Assembly (NCBI GenBank): GCA_963786765.1
Contig: CAWBAJ010000008.1
Span: forward strand, 248,001 to 312,000
DNA: 64,000 bases
Direction: 5' to 3'
DNA from: DATKNA01 sp963786765
GTDB lineage: Bacteria; Actinomycetota; Actinomycetes; Actinomycetales; Kineosporiaceae
The translations under genes were made by a program, and so were the position numbers. Each line of letters opens with the position of its first letter. Position 1 is the first letter of the stretch. The notes beneath the pieces are model-generated. The model was not told the DNA's origin. It ran no database searches and worked only from the letters and a program-made list of their open reading frames with translations. This document shows positions 1 to 8,115 of this stretch, piece by piece.

Positions 1-1
1 C

Positions 2-319
2 GTGACCCTCGACAACCCACCGGCCGGCGTCCGTCTCGGCGCCAGCGCCACCGTGTCGATCACAACCGGACAGGTGGACTCGGCCCTCCTCGTGACGAGC
101 AGCGCCGTGACCACGGTCGGCCAGCGGCACACGGCGACGGTGCTGCGCGACGGCCAGCAGTCCGTCGTCCCGGTCCAGGTGGGGCTGGTCGGTGACAACG
201 GCACCCAGATCCTGTCCGGGCTCTCGGCCGGCGACACGGTCGTCCTGCCCGCCACGTCCACCACGAGCGGCGGCGGCTTCCCCGGCTTCGGGGGCGTCGG
301 CGGACTGGGGGGCCGGTGA
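2..319 (+). CDS. MacA-like efflux periplasmic adaptor, C-terminal fragment
   Basis: Only the last ~105 residues are in the window; the gene begins upstream. The piece reads as the beta-barrel and membrane-proximal end of an HlyD/MacA-type adaptor: a turn around LGASATVSI, a segment with VPVQVGLVGDNGTQILSGLSAGDTVVLP, and a Gly-rich tail. Its TGA overlaps the GTG of the ABC ATPase, so the two are translationally coupled. By family knowledge it would link the MacB-like pump to the envelope. The family call rests on the conserved end and the operon, so the substrate is unknown. Confidence 0.75.
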   Translation: MTLDNPPAGVRLGASATVSITTGQVDSALLVTSSAVTTVGQRHTATVLRDGQQSVVPVQVGLVGDNGTQILSGLSAGDTVVLPATSTTSGGGFPGFGGVGGLGGR

Positions 320-1017
320 GCCGCCCGGTCGTGGAGCTCGTCCGCGCCCGCAAGACCTACGGCAGCGGCGAGACCGCCGTGCACGCGCTGGACGGCGTCG
401 ACCTCGTGATCGAACGCGGTGAGTACGTGGCCGTCATGGGGTCGTCCGGCTCGGGCAAGTCGACGCTGCTGAACCTCGTCGGCTGCCTGGACGTGCCCTC
501 CTCCGGGCGCTGCCTGCTGGACGGCGTCGACACCCGCCGCCTCGACGACACCCGCCAGGCTCTGCTGCGCAACCGCCGGATCGGTCTCGTCTTCCAGTCG
601 TTCAACCTCGTGCCGCGCACGACGGCGCTGGCCAACGTCGAGCTCCCGCTCGCGTACGCCGGGATGCGGCCGGCCGAGCGGCGGCGCCGGGCGATCGCCG
701 CGCTCGAACGCGTCGGCCTCGCCGACCGCCTCACGCACGGGCCGACCCAGCTCTCCGGCGGCCAGCAGCAGCGAGTGGCCGTCGCCCGCGCGATCGTCAC
801 CGGGCCGGTGCTGCTGCTCGCCGACGAGCCCACCGGCGCGCTCGACAGCCAGAGCACCGCGGAAGTGCTGGAGTTGTTCGACGAGCTCAACGCCGACGGC
901 CGGACCGTGGTCGTCGTCACCCACGAGGACGAGGTGGCCCGGCACGCGCACCGGGTCGTGCGGATGCGCGACGGCTGCGTGGTGTCCGATCAGCGCACGA
1001 CGGCGGCGGCGTCATGA
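316..1017 (+). CDS. MacB/LolD-type ABC transporter ATP-binding protein
   Basis: This 233-residue single ABC domain powers a membrane export or lipoprotein-type pump. Walker A GSSGSGKST lies near residue 42, the signature LSGGQQQR near 143, and Walker B LLLADEPTGALD just after. The GALDSQ D-loop is typical of the MacB/LolD/FtsE group. The GTG start overlaps the adaptor stop and its own stop overlaps the permease ATG, giving a tight adaptor-ATPase-permease operon. Fold and role class are secure; the exported substrate (peptide, drug or lipid) is not visible. Confidence 0.92.
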   Translation: MSRPVVELVRARKTYGSGETAVHALDGVDLVIERGEYVAVMGSSGSGKSTLLNLVGCLDVPSSGRCLLDGVDTRRLDDTRQALLRNRRIGLVFQSFNLVPRTTALANVELPLAYAGMRPAERRRRAIAALERVGLADRLTHGPTQLSGGQQQRVAVARAIVTGPVLLLADEPTGALDSQSTAEVLELFDELNADGRTVVVVTHEDEVARHAHRVVRMRDGCVVSDQRTTAAAS

Positions 1018-2399
1018 ACCTGCGGGAGAGCGCGCGGTTCGCCGCCCGGGGGGTGACCGCGAACCCGCTGCGCTCCGGCCTCACGACGCTGGGGATCCTC
1101 ATCGGGGTCGCCGCTGTGATCGTCCTGGTGGCGGTCGGGACCGGATCCGGCGTCGCCGTCCAGCAGTCGCTCAGCCGGCTCGGGAGCAACACCCTCACGG
1201 TGCGGGCGAGCCAGGGCGGGACGGGCGGACGCGGCGGCGCCGGCGGGTTCGGCGCGGTGTTCGGGGGCGGCGGCGCGGCCCGGGCGGCGCGAGGCGGCGC
1301 AGCAGGTGGCGGTGGCGCGGGCGGGGGCGCCGCGGGTGGGGGTGCCGCGGGGGCTGGTGGCGCGGGCGGGGCCGGGACGACCGGCTCCGTGAGCACGGGC
1401 ACCCAGACCCACGTCGCCCAGCTCACCCTCGACGACGCGCACGCCCTGACCGACCCCGCCCAGGCGCCGCACGTCGCCGCGGTCGCGCCGGTCGTCACCG
1501 CGCAGTCCGTCGTCGCGACGTACGAGGGCGCGACGCACAGCGTGCAGAGCTTCACCGGGACGTCGAGCAGCTACCTGAGCATCGACAACGACAGCGTGCA
1601 GGCCGGCGCCCCGTTCACGGACGACGACTGGACGGCCCGGCGCAGGGTTGCGCTCCTCGGCCCTACCGTTGCCAAGGACCTCGTCGGCGGCGACGGGCTG
1701 GCCGCCGTCGGCCGGACGGTGCAGTTCGACGCCGTGAACTTCCAGGTGATCGGGGTGCTGGCCGCGAAGGGCAGCACCGGGCCCAATGACGCGGACGACC
1801 GGGTGATCGCCCCCCTGCCCGCCGTCCAGGACACGCTCACCGGGTACGGCGTCCTCTCGAGTGTCTCGGTGCAGGCGAAGTCCGCGGACGCCGTCGCCAC
1901 GGCCCAGGCGGAGGTTCAGGACGTGCTCGACGCTCGGCACCACGTGACCTCTGCCACCGCGGACTACTCGATCTTCAACGCGTCGTCGATCATCTCGGCG
2001 GCGCAGTCCACCACCCAGACGTTCACGGTGCTCCTGGGCGCCGTCGCCGCGATATCGCTGCTCGTCGGCGGCATCGGCGTCATGAACATCATGCTGGTGA
2101 CGGTCACCGAGCGGACCCGGGAGATCGGCATCCGCAAAGCCGTCGGCGCGCGCAGGTCCGACATCGTGTGGCAGTTCCTGCTCGAGGCCGTGCTGCTGTC
2201 GCTGTTCGGCGGGGCGGTCGGCGTCGCCGTCGGGCTCGCCGGCAGCCGCTTCACGATCGTCGGCGTGCAGCCCGTCGTCGCGCCGTACTCAGTCGTGCTG
2301 GCCTTCGGCGTGGCGCTCGCCGTGGGCCTCTTCTTCGGGCTCTACCCGGCGAGCCGGGCCGCGGCCCTGCGCCCCATCGACGCCCTGCGCTACGAGTGA
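1014..2399 (+). CDS. MacB-like ABC transporter permease (FtsX-type)
   Basis: A 461-residue permease with one N-terminal membrane segment (NPLRSGLTTLGILIGVAAVI), a large external MacB_PCD-type domain, and three C-terminal segments. The conserved cytoplasmic loop TERTREIGIRKAVGAR and the ending GLYPASRAAALRPIDALRYE are classic for MacB-family permeases. Residues ~65-120 form an almost pure Gly/Ala insert that is not part of the family core and looks like a flexible linker. It is coupled to the ATPase by ATGA. The genes fit an efflux system possibly controlled by the two-component pair downstream. Confidence 0.9.
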   Translation: MNLRESARFAARGVTANPLRSGLTTLGILIGVAAVIVLVAVGTGSGVAVQQSLSRLGSNTLTVRASQGGTGGRGGAGGFGAVFGGGGAARAARGGAAGGGGAGGGAAGGGAAGAGGAGGAGTTGSVSTGTQTHVAQLTLDDAHALTDPAQAPHVAAVAPVVTAQSVVATYEGATHSVQSFTGTSSSYLSIDNDSVQAGAPFTDDDWTARRRVALLGPTVAKDLVGGDGLAAVGRTVQFDAVNFQVIGVLAAKGSTGPNDADDRVIAPLPAVQDTLTGYGVLSSVSVQAKSADAVATAQAEVQDVLDARHHVTSATADYSIFNASSIISAAQSTTQTFTVLLGAVAAISLLVGGIGVMNIMLVTVTERTREIGIRKAVGARRSDIVWQFLLEAVLLSLFGGAVGVAVGLAGSRFTIVGVQPVVAPYSVVLAFGVALAVGLFFGLYPASRAAALRPIDALRYE

Positions 2400-2409
2400 C
2401 CAGGGCGGG

Positions 2410-3174
2410 TCATGGGCCAGGAGAACCCGGGCCGGCCTGGACGGCGTCCACGTCCAGCTGATGAATGGCCGCACCGGAGCACGCGGTGCGTCCGGGCTCG
2501 TCGACGATGGTCGACTCGGTCTCGTTGGGCGGGTAGACGCGGTAGCCGCGGACGGGGACGGGCTTGCACTCGGTCGCGTCGTAGTTCTGGTAATTCGTGA
2601 TCTGCAGGTTCGTGTGCGCCTGGCCGGCCGGCCTCAACGTCAGCCGCGTGCCGGCCGTGCCGTGCCGCGCCGCCGCGCCCACCTGGCGGCCGTTCCGGTC
2701 GACGAACGACACCCCCGGATAACCGCTGAGCACGCACGCGGCCGGCCCCACGTTGACGAAATCCATCGAGACCGACTGCGTTCCCGCGGCGCCCTCGGGG
2801 CGGCCGAGGGTGATCCGGAGACTGGTGGTTCGGCAGGCGGCGGTCGACCCGCCGGAACTGCCTGCGGACGTCGTCCCCGAGGTCACGGGGCGCGAGCCCG
2901 ACCGGCCCGGCGTGCCCGACGGCGTGCCGGGCGAGGCTGTCGGGTGCCCCGGGGACGAAGCGGCGCCTGCGGGTGAGGTCGTGACCTGCGAGCCCGAGGT
3001 GCTCCCCGTCGGCGTCCCCGCTCCCCCGGGGCGTTGGGAGACGGCGCCCTGGAAGGAGCAGGCGGTCAGGGTGGCGGCGAGAAGCGCCGCGGCAAGAGGG
3101 GCCGCGCCGAGAAGCGCCATGGCGAGAACCGCAGCGGCGCGATCTCGCGCAGGCCCGGCTGGTGCGCTCAGCAT
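2410..3174 (-). CDS. DUF4232-domain lipoprotein
   Basis: A 254-residue predicted lipoprotein. The N-terminus has a hydrophobic stretch ending in a lipobox-like LTAC (Cys ~39), followed by a Ser/Thr/Gly/Pro linker to about residue 110. The C-terminal ~140 residues match DUF4232: CRTTSLRITLG, then VSMDFVNVGPAACVLSGYPGVSF and four conserved Cys. DUF4232 proteins are common actinobacterial cell-surface proteins of unknown function. It is convergent with the permease and divergent from the response regulator, whose start is 130 bp away, so the two share a promoter region. Confidence 0.85.
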   Translation of the reverse strand: MLSAPAGPARDRAAAVLAMALLGAAPLAAALLAATLTACSFQGAVSQRPGGAGTPTGSTSGSQVTTSPAGAASSPGHPTASPGTPSGTPGRSGSRPVTSGTTSAGSSGGSTAACRTTSLRITLGRPEGAAGTQSVSMDFVNVGPAACVLSGYPGVSFVDRNGRQVGAAARHGTAGTRLTLRPAGQAHTNLQITNYQNYDATECKPVPVRGYRVYPPNETESTIVDEPGRTACSGAAIHQLDVDAVQAGPGSPGP

Positions 3175-3304
3175 GGTCGGAACCTTAGGCAGCGGGCGGT
3201 GTCACCGTGGGCTTACCGCTGAGGCGGAACCGTCACCATGTGTCACAGATCTGGAACAGGGCCGCGGCCTGTCCGTCGGGGATGTCCGCGCCCATGATGT
3301 GCAC

Positions 3305-4012
3305 ATGGTGTGCATCCTCCTCGTCGACGACGAGGCAGCCATCACCGACAATCTCGCGCCGTTCCTGCGACGGGCAGGGTTCGCGGTGACGGTGGCGGCC
3401 GACGGGGACTCGGCGCTGTCGCAGGCGCGGGCGGCGCCTCCCGAGGTGATGGTGCTGGACGTGCTCCTGCCGGGAACGGACGGGCGGGCCGTGCTTCGTC
3501 AGCTGCGCGCCGAGGGCCGCAACGTTCCCATCATTCTGCTCACGCAGGTCGGCGAGTCGGGTGAGCGCGTGATGGCGCTCGAGGAAGGCGCCGACGACTA
3601 CCTGAACAAGCCGTTCGACCCGTATGAGCTGGTGGCTCGCATCCGCGCCGTGCTGCGACGGGGGCGGCCCGAGAGCGGGCCCTCTCTCAGCAGCAGCCAG
3701 CGGCTCCGGGCCGGTTCGGTGGTGCTCGACCGAACCTCGCAGCGCGTGTTCCGGGAGGGCCGGGAGGTCGTCCTGACGCCGCGTGCGACCGTGCTCCTGG
3801 CGTACTTCATGACCCACCCCGACGAGCTCATGAGCCGGGAGCGGCTGCTGGAGGCGGTGTGGGGATGGTCCTATCCCACCAGCACGCGCTCCGTCGACAC
3901 CCGGGTGGCCGAGCTGCGCCGGGTTCTCGAGGAGGACGCCTCGAACCCAGTCCTGATCACCACTGTGCCCGGGGCCGGCTATCGCTTCAGCGCCCCGGTC
4001 GAGAGCGCCTGA
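3305..4012 (+). CDS. OmpR/PhoB-family response regulator
   Basis: A 235-residue two-domain regulator. The receiver has the acidic pair D8/D9, phospho-acceptor D52 in VMVLDVLLPG, and the conserved Lys in YLNKPFDPYEL. The C-terminal winged helix (~140-232) ends in VPGAGYRF, typical of OmpR/PhoB proteins. An in-frame frame runs far upstream, but ATG 3305 is chosen because the receiver fold begins there (VCILLVDDE). Its stop lies two bases before the kinase GTG, so the pair forms a two-component system. Targets are unknown; the adjoining lipoprotein and export operon are candidates. Confidence 0.93.
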   Translation: MVCILLVDDEAAITDNLAPFLRRAGFAVTVAADGDSALSQARAAPPEVMVLDVLLPGTDGRAVLRQLRAEGRNVPIILLTQVGESGERVMALEEGADDYLNKPFDPYELVARIRAVLRRGRPESGPSLSSSQRLRAGSVVLDRTSQRVFREGREVVLTPRATVLLAYFMTHPDELMSRERLLEAVWGWSYPTSTRSVDTRVAELRRVLEEDASNPVLITTVPGAGYRFSAPVESA

Positions 4013-4013
4013 C

Positions 4014-5162
4014 GTGAACCGGACACCTTTGCGGCGCTGGGCCTGGCCCGCGCTCGCCCTGCTGCCGCTCGCGCTCGGGCTGGCCGGCTGGGCCGCGGCC
4101 CGCGGCGGGTTGCTGGACGACCGCCGTACCAGCGTCACGCTCTCAGCGCTGCCGCAGGACTGGTTCCTGGGCGTGGGGGCGTTGGTCAGCATTCTGGCCT
4201 GCGCGATGCTGGCGATCGCCCGCCGGCGAGACCAGGTCGGCCGACGGCGGCTGACGGAGCAGGTGGCGGCGGCCGTGGAGGAACGACGGCTGCTCCTCTC
4301 TCGGCTCGATCACGAGCTGAAGAATCCCCTGACGGCGATGCGGGCGGCCGTGGCGAACGTGATCGCGAACACGGTCGGCGGCCGCCCGGTCCCGGGCTCG
4401 GGGCGCGTCCTGGGTCCAGAGCCCGTCGTGGGTTCAGAGCCCGTCGTGGGTTCAGAGGCAGCCGCGGCTCGCGCTGCGCAGCTGGAGGGACTGCGGAGCA
4501 TCGAGGAACAGGTGATGCGGCTGAGCCGGCTCACCGGCGACCTACGGAAGATCGCGGAGGTGCGCGCGGGGGCCGTGGACAGCAGCCTCGTCGACGTCGC
4601 CCGGGTGGTGGAGGACGCCGTGGACGTCGTCCGCGAGCATCCGGCCGCCGCGGGACGGGACCTACGTGTCGACCTGCCTCGGGCACCCTGGCCGCTCCCG
4701 CCCGTCAACGGTGACGAGGACCTGCTCGTGCTGGCTCTGATCAACCTGCTCGACAACGCGGTGAAGTACACGCCCTCCGACGGAACGATCGAGGTCCGCG
4801 CCCGCGAGGAGGGCGGCAATGTGCTCGTCGAGGTCGCCGATACCGGACCAGGCATCGACCCCGTGGACCTGCCGCACATATGGGACGAGCTCTACCGCAG
4901 CCGCGCGGCCCGCACGGTGCCGGGAAGCGGTCTCGGGCTGCCGCTCGTCCGCGCCGTGGTGGAGGGGCACGGCGGCACGGTCTCGACTCAAAGCCGGGTC
5001 GGCAGGGGGACAGCGGTCCGGATCCAGGTGCCCGTGGCCGCCGCCCTCGACGGCAGGGCGGGCCAGCCGGCCGGCGGGGCAGGAGGCGCCGCCTCGCCTC
5101 CTGCCCCTCCGGCGTCACCGGACGGGAGTCACCGGGCGGGAATGCTCAGGCGAAGCGTGTAG
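4014..5162 (+). CDS. Membrane sensor histidine kinase
   Basis: A 382-residue kinase paired with the preceding regulator. Two membrane segments (about 10-30 and 50-70) flank only ~20 external residues, so it has no large sensor domain. The phospho-acceptor is H100 in LLSRLDHELKNPLTAM. The HATPase part shows the N-box (LINLLDNAVKYTP), G1 (DTGPGID) and G2 (GSGLGLPLV). A triplicated six-residue unit interrupts the helical HisKA region. The C-terminal Gly/Ala/Pro tail overlaps by 34 bp the end of the convergent secreted-protein gene. Confidence 0.92.
   Translation: MNRTPLRRWAWPALALLPLALGLAGWAAARGGLLDDRRTSVTLSALPQDWFLGVGALVSILACAMLAIARRRDQVGRRRLTEQVAAAVEERRLLLSRLDHELKNPLTAMRAAVANVIANTVGGRPVPGSGRVLGPEPVVGSEPVVGSEAAAARAAQLEGLRSIEEQVMRLSRLTGDLRKIAEVRAGAVDSSLVDVARVVEDAVDVVREHPAAAGRDLRVDLPRAPWPLPPVNGDEDLLVLALINLLDNAVKYTPSDGTIEVRAREEGGNVLVEVADTGPGIDPVDLPHIWDELYRSRAARTVPGSGLGLPLVRAVVEGHGGTVSTQSRVGRGTAVRIQVPVAAALDGRAGQPAGGAGGAASPPAPPASPDGSHRAGMLRRSV
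4404..4457 (+). repeat. Three tandem 18-bp units inside the histidine kinase
   Basis: Two exact 18-bp units (4422-4439 and 4440-4457, cccgtcgtgggttcagag) follow a diverged copy at 4404-4421. They encode VLGPEP, VVGSEP and VVGSEA in frame, between the first and second helices of the dimerisation region. Because the unit is a multiple of three, copy-number change would keep the frame. Confidence 0.85.
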
Positions 5163-5881
5163 CGGGTGGCCCTGGTGGTCTGCACCTGCAGGTGGTAAGC
5201 GCCCGTCACCGGGAGCCGGACCGAGACGTGCCGCTGCTGCTCCGTCATCTGGCCGTGCAGAGGGCTCCCGCCGGGTGCGACCAGGGTCCAGCGGGCGGTC
5301 CGTGAGGACGCGCCGAAGGTGATGGTCGCCCGCTGGTTCCGGTAGGCGCGGAAGGAGTAGTCCCGCGCGCCGCCGCTCGGCAGCCGACCGCCGACGCGGG
5401 CAGAGGCCGCCATGGGGGCGAAGCGGATGGGGACCGGCAGTGTGAGCGTCATCGTGTAGTGCTGGGGAACGGCCGTGTAGACGCTGAGCCGGTAGCTGCC
5501 CGTGACGGGCAGCCGGATCGGCATCTCCGGCACGTTATCGCCGTCGGCGCCGACGAACAGCTGGGAGCCCGGCTGACCGCTGGACGGAGCGTCCAGCTCC
5601 CACATCCAGGACCGGCCGCGGCCCGACACCGACACGTACGCCACCTGGCCCGCACGGGCGGAGAAGTCGTACCAGCGCGCCGTCCTGCCCGCCTGGAACG
5701 TCGACACGGTGGCCGCGGTGGCGCCGGGCGCGAAGCGGATGCGGCTGTCGAGGGGTCTCGAGCCGGCGGCGCCGGCGGGGGTGGCGGCGCTGGCGGTCGT
5801 CGTGGCCGTGCTGCTCGTCGGGACGCCGACGCCGGCGGCCGCTCCGAGCGCGACGGCGAGGGCGAGAGTTCGCTTCATCAT
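5129..5881 (-). CDS. Secreted protein with two pre-peptidase-C-like repeats
   Basis: A 250-residue exported protein: the N-terminus MMKRTLALAVALGAAAGVGV is a Sec signal peptide, and GGAG lies just upstream of the paired ATGs. The mature part contains two similar ~95-residue modules, each starting IRFAPxA and ending in a beta-rich RLPVTGxYxLxVxT segment, like the PPC beta-sandwich modules of secreted enzymes. No catalytic domain is attached, so it may bind a surface polymer or partner. Its 3' end overlaps the histidine kinase gene. The module call is by pattern and moderate. Confidence 0.7.
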   Translation of the reverse strand: MMKRTLALAVALGAAAGVGVPTSSTATTTASAATPAGAAGSRPLDSRIRFAPGATAATVSTFQAGRTARWYDFSARAGQVAYVSVSGRGRSWMWELDAPSSGQPGSQLFVGADGDNVPEMPIRLPVTGSYRLSVYTAVPQHYTMTLTLPVPIRFAPMAASARVGGRLPSGGARDYSFRAYRNQRATITFGASSRTARWTLVAPGGSPLHGQMTEQQRHVSVRLPVTGAYHLQVQTTRATRYTLRLSIPAR

Positions 5882-6125
5882 CAGGCACTCCTCGGATTCT
5901 TCTCCGGGGCCGGGAATGACCCCGTTCCCGACGCTAGGAGTGCGCTTCGACCTGATTGTGGCCGCTTCTTTCCCGCCCCGACACACCGTGTGACTGTTTC
6001 GGCAAGGCCGCGCTTCCGGGACGCTTCTCAGCCTGCTCCCAGCAAGATGCTGCATGCTCCGTCCGTCGTCGGCGTCGGGCCGTGCCCGGGTCTGCGTCGA
6101 CGCCCGCCGCACGAGTGAGGAACAC

Positions 6126-6782
6126 ATGACGCATTCCGCCGACGAGCGGGACCTCGACTGGACCGCGTACCTCCCGGCCGGGCGGCCCGAGGCCCCGCCG
6201 CCTTCCCCGGACGCCGAGAGCGCCGGCCCCGACGAGGACGACCTGTTCGGCGACTGGGAGCCGCGGCGGATCTCGCGGCTGACCGTGGTGCTCGCCGCCG
6301 CCGTCCTGGTGGTCGCGGGTTTCGCCGTCGGCGCTGTCGTGGCCAAGCGATCGGCTCCCGCGGCGTCGGCGGCAGGAGCGGCAGGCGCCGCTGCGGGCGC
6401 CCGCTTCGCGGGTCAGAACGGCGCCGGCTTCGGCGGGGGCGCCGGCTTCGGCGGGGGCGGCACCCGCGGTACGGGAGCGGGTGCCCCCGGCGCCGCGGCC
6501 GGCTCGCCCGGCTCGGGCGGCTCGCCCGGCTCGGCCGGCTCGACGGCCGGTGGCGCGGGTGCTGGGACACCCGTCGTCGTCGGGACCGTCCAGTCCGTGG
6601 GCGCGGGCCGACTCGTCGTCAAGAACTTCGCCGGTGCGCAGGTCGTCGTCCGCGTCCCTGCTGGAACGCCCGTCACCACGACCGGACTCACTGGACTGAC
6701 CAAGGGTCGCACCGTGTCCGTGCAGGGCACCCGCGCGGCCGACGGCAGCGTCACCGCGACGGCGATCATCAGCCGGTCATGA
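6126..6782 (+). CDS. Membrane-anchored Gly-rich protein with DUF5666-like domain
   Basis: A 218-residue protein starting at ATG 6126 with GAGG 6-9 bases upstream. An acidic cytoplasmic segment (~1-55) is followed by one membrane helix (LTVVLAAAVLVVAGFAVGAVV), a long Gly/Ala/Ser linker and a ~65-residue beta-rich end (VVVGTVQSVGAGRLVVKN, later GRTVSVQGTRAADGSVTATAI). That end resembles the OB-like DUF5666 fold. It lies 31 bp before a lipoprotein gene and probably shares its transcript. No enzymatic function is apparent. Confidence 0.7.
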   Translation: MTHSADERDLDWTAYLPAGRPEAPPPSPDAESAGPDEDDLFGDWEPRRISRLTVVLAAAVLVVAGFAVGAVVAKRSAPAASAAGAAGAAAGARFAGQNGAGFGGGAGFGGGGTRGTGAGAPGAAAGSPGSGGSPGSAGSTAGGAGAGTPVVVGTVQSVGAGRLVVKNFAGAQVVVRVPAGTPVTTTGLTGLTKGRTVSVQGTRAADGSVTATAIISRS

Positions 6783-6813
6783 ACCCATGTCCACGCCTTC
6801 CGAGGAGCACCGC

Positions 6814-7263
6814 ATGAGCGTCCCCCGCAGAGCCGCCGCCCTGGCCGGCGGCACAGTCCTCACGGCCTGTCTGCTGGCCGGTTGCGCCGGGGGCTCCGCG
6901 CCGGGCACGTCGGCGTCCGGGGCGACCGGGTCCGGACCCACGCCGACCGGCCAGGCCGGCGTCCCTGGGGGCTCCGGCGGCCCAGGCGGTGCGCAGGCGC
7001 AGCAGCGGTTCGCCGCGATCCGCTCCTGCCTGCAGGCTGCGGGCATTGCGGTCCCCACGCCGTCCGGCTCGCGACGCAGCTTCACGCGGACGCCGGGCGT
7101 GACGCCGTCCCCGCGCCCCTCCGGCAGCGGCGGGTTCCGCGGCGGCGGCTTCGGCAGGGCCTTCGCCGACCCCAAGGTGCGGGCAGCGCTGCAGGCGTGC
7201 GGCATCACCCTTCCGACCCCGGGCGCGCGCCGACCGTCGGGCAGCCCGTCCCCGACCTCCTGA
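6814..7263 (+). CDS. Small Gly/Pro-rich lipoprotein
   Basis: A 149-residue predicted lipoprotein. ATG 6814 is preferred over the in-frame ATG 6787 because GAGGAG lies just before it and the signal sequence (RRAAALAGGTVLTACLLAGC) then starts correctly, with the lipobox LAGC. The mature part is Gly/Ser/Pro-rich but holds two short Cys-containing motifs, FAAIRSCLQAAGIAVPTPSG and VRAALQACGITLPTPGA, which look like a repeated module. This repeat is common in small actinobacterial secreted proteins of unknown role. It follows the DUF5666-like gene. Confidence 0.7.
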   Translation: MSVPRRAAALAGGTVLTACLLAGCAGGSAPGTSASGATGSGPTPTGQAGVPGGSGGPGGAQAQQRFAAIRSCLQAAGIAVPTPSGSRRSFTRTPGVTPSPRPSGSGGFRGGGFGRAFADPKVRAALQACGITLPTPGARRPSGSPSPTS

Positions 7264-7390
7264 TCCTGTTCGTCGGCGTCCCGCGCCGCGATCGGCCCGC
7301 AGGCGCAGGCGGACCGGCGGGTGGGGATTCCTGCATCGGAGTGTCAGCCCGCGAGATCGGCGGCCGGCGCGAGAGGAGGTGTTCTCGTCG

Positions 7391-7453
7391 CGACCGTTGC
7401 CCTGATGCCGTTTCTGAATCAGAGCAACGGTCGGCAGGAGGACATGTCCTCCT
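7391..7453. terminator. Inverted repeat plus perfect 18-bp palindrome
   Basis: In the 210-bp gap between converging genes, 16-base arms at 7391-7406 and 7418-7433 pair with one mismatch around an 11-base loop. Three bases later, 7436-7453 is a perfect 18-bp palindrome (aggaggacatgtcctcct). No U-tract follows. The position suits a bidirectional terminator for the lipoprotein gene and the leftward hydrolase gene, but a protein-binding site is possible for the palindrome. Confidence 0.55.
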
Positions 7454-7475
7454 CCCGCGACACGCGCGGCGCAGC

Positions 7476-8094
7476 TCAGCCCGACACGCCGGTCGAGTCC
7501 GCCGTGCCTGGCTCAGCCCCGCGCGTCTTCAGGAAGTCGAGCACCCGGCGACGCAACAGCGTGGCGGCCTGCTCGTCGTAGGAGGACAGCGTCGGCGTCG
7601 GCGAAGTAGTGCTGGTCGCCGGGGTAGAGGAACAGCTCGCCGTCCTCGGCCTGCGCCACCAGCTCGCGGGCTGCGTCCACGTCGCCCTCGCCGACGAAGA
7701 AGGGGTCCGCGTCCATGCCGTGGACCTGCACGGGGACGTCGTTCGGCCACTCCTCGCCGAACTCCGTGACGGGCACGCATGCGTACACGAAGACGGCGCC
7801 GAGGGCGCCGGGGCGCGTCTGGGCGAGCATCTGCGCGGGCAGGACGCCGAGCGAGAACCCCAGGTAGACGACCTCGGCCGGCAGCTCGCGAGCGGCCGCG
7901 GCGCCACGCTGGATCACCTCGCCGAACCCGATCCCCTCGACGAAGGCCATCCCCGACTCGATCGAGTCGAAGGTGCGGCCCTCGAACAGGTCCGGCGTGT
8001 GCACGATGTGCCCCGCGGAGCGCAGCTCGTCGGCGAGCGCGGTGATGCCGGGCGAGAGCCCGAGGGCGTGGTGGAACAGGACGACCTCTGCCAT
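7476..8094 (-). CDS. Dienelactone hydrolase family protein (one frameshift)
   Basis: An alpha/beta hydrolase of about 205 residues beginning MAEVVLFHHALGLSPG. The nucleophile elbow is YLGFSLGVLP (Ser rather than the Cys of classical dienelactone hydrolases), followed by an acidic residue near MDADPFF and the His in PGDQHYFAD. After HYFADAD the reading must shift frame near 7585 to continue as SSYDEQAATLLRRRVLDFLK, the normal family ending. It lies 21 bp downstream of the UbiB-like gene on the same strand. Substrate unknown. Confidence 0.8.
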
Positions 8095-8115
8095 GCCGGG
8101 AACCTACCCGCCCGC

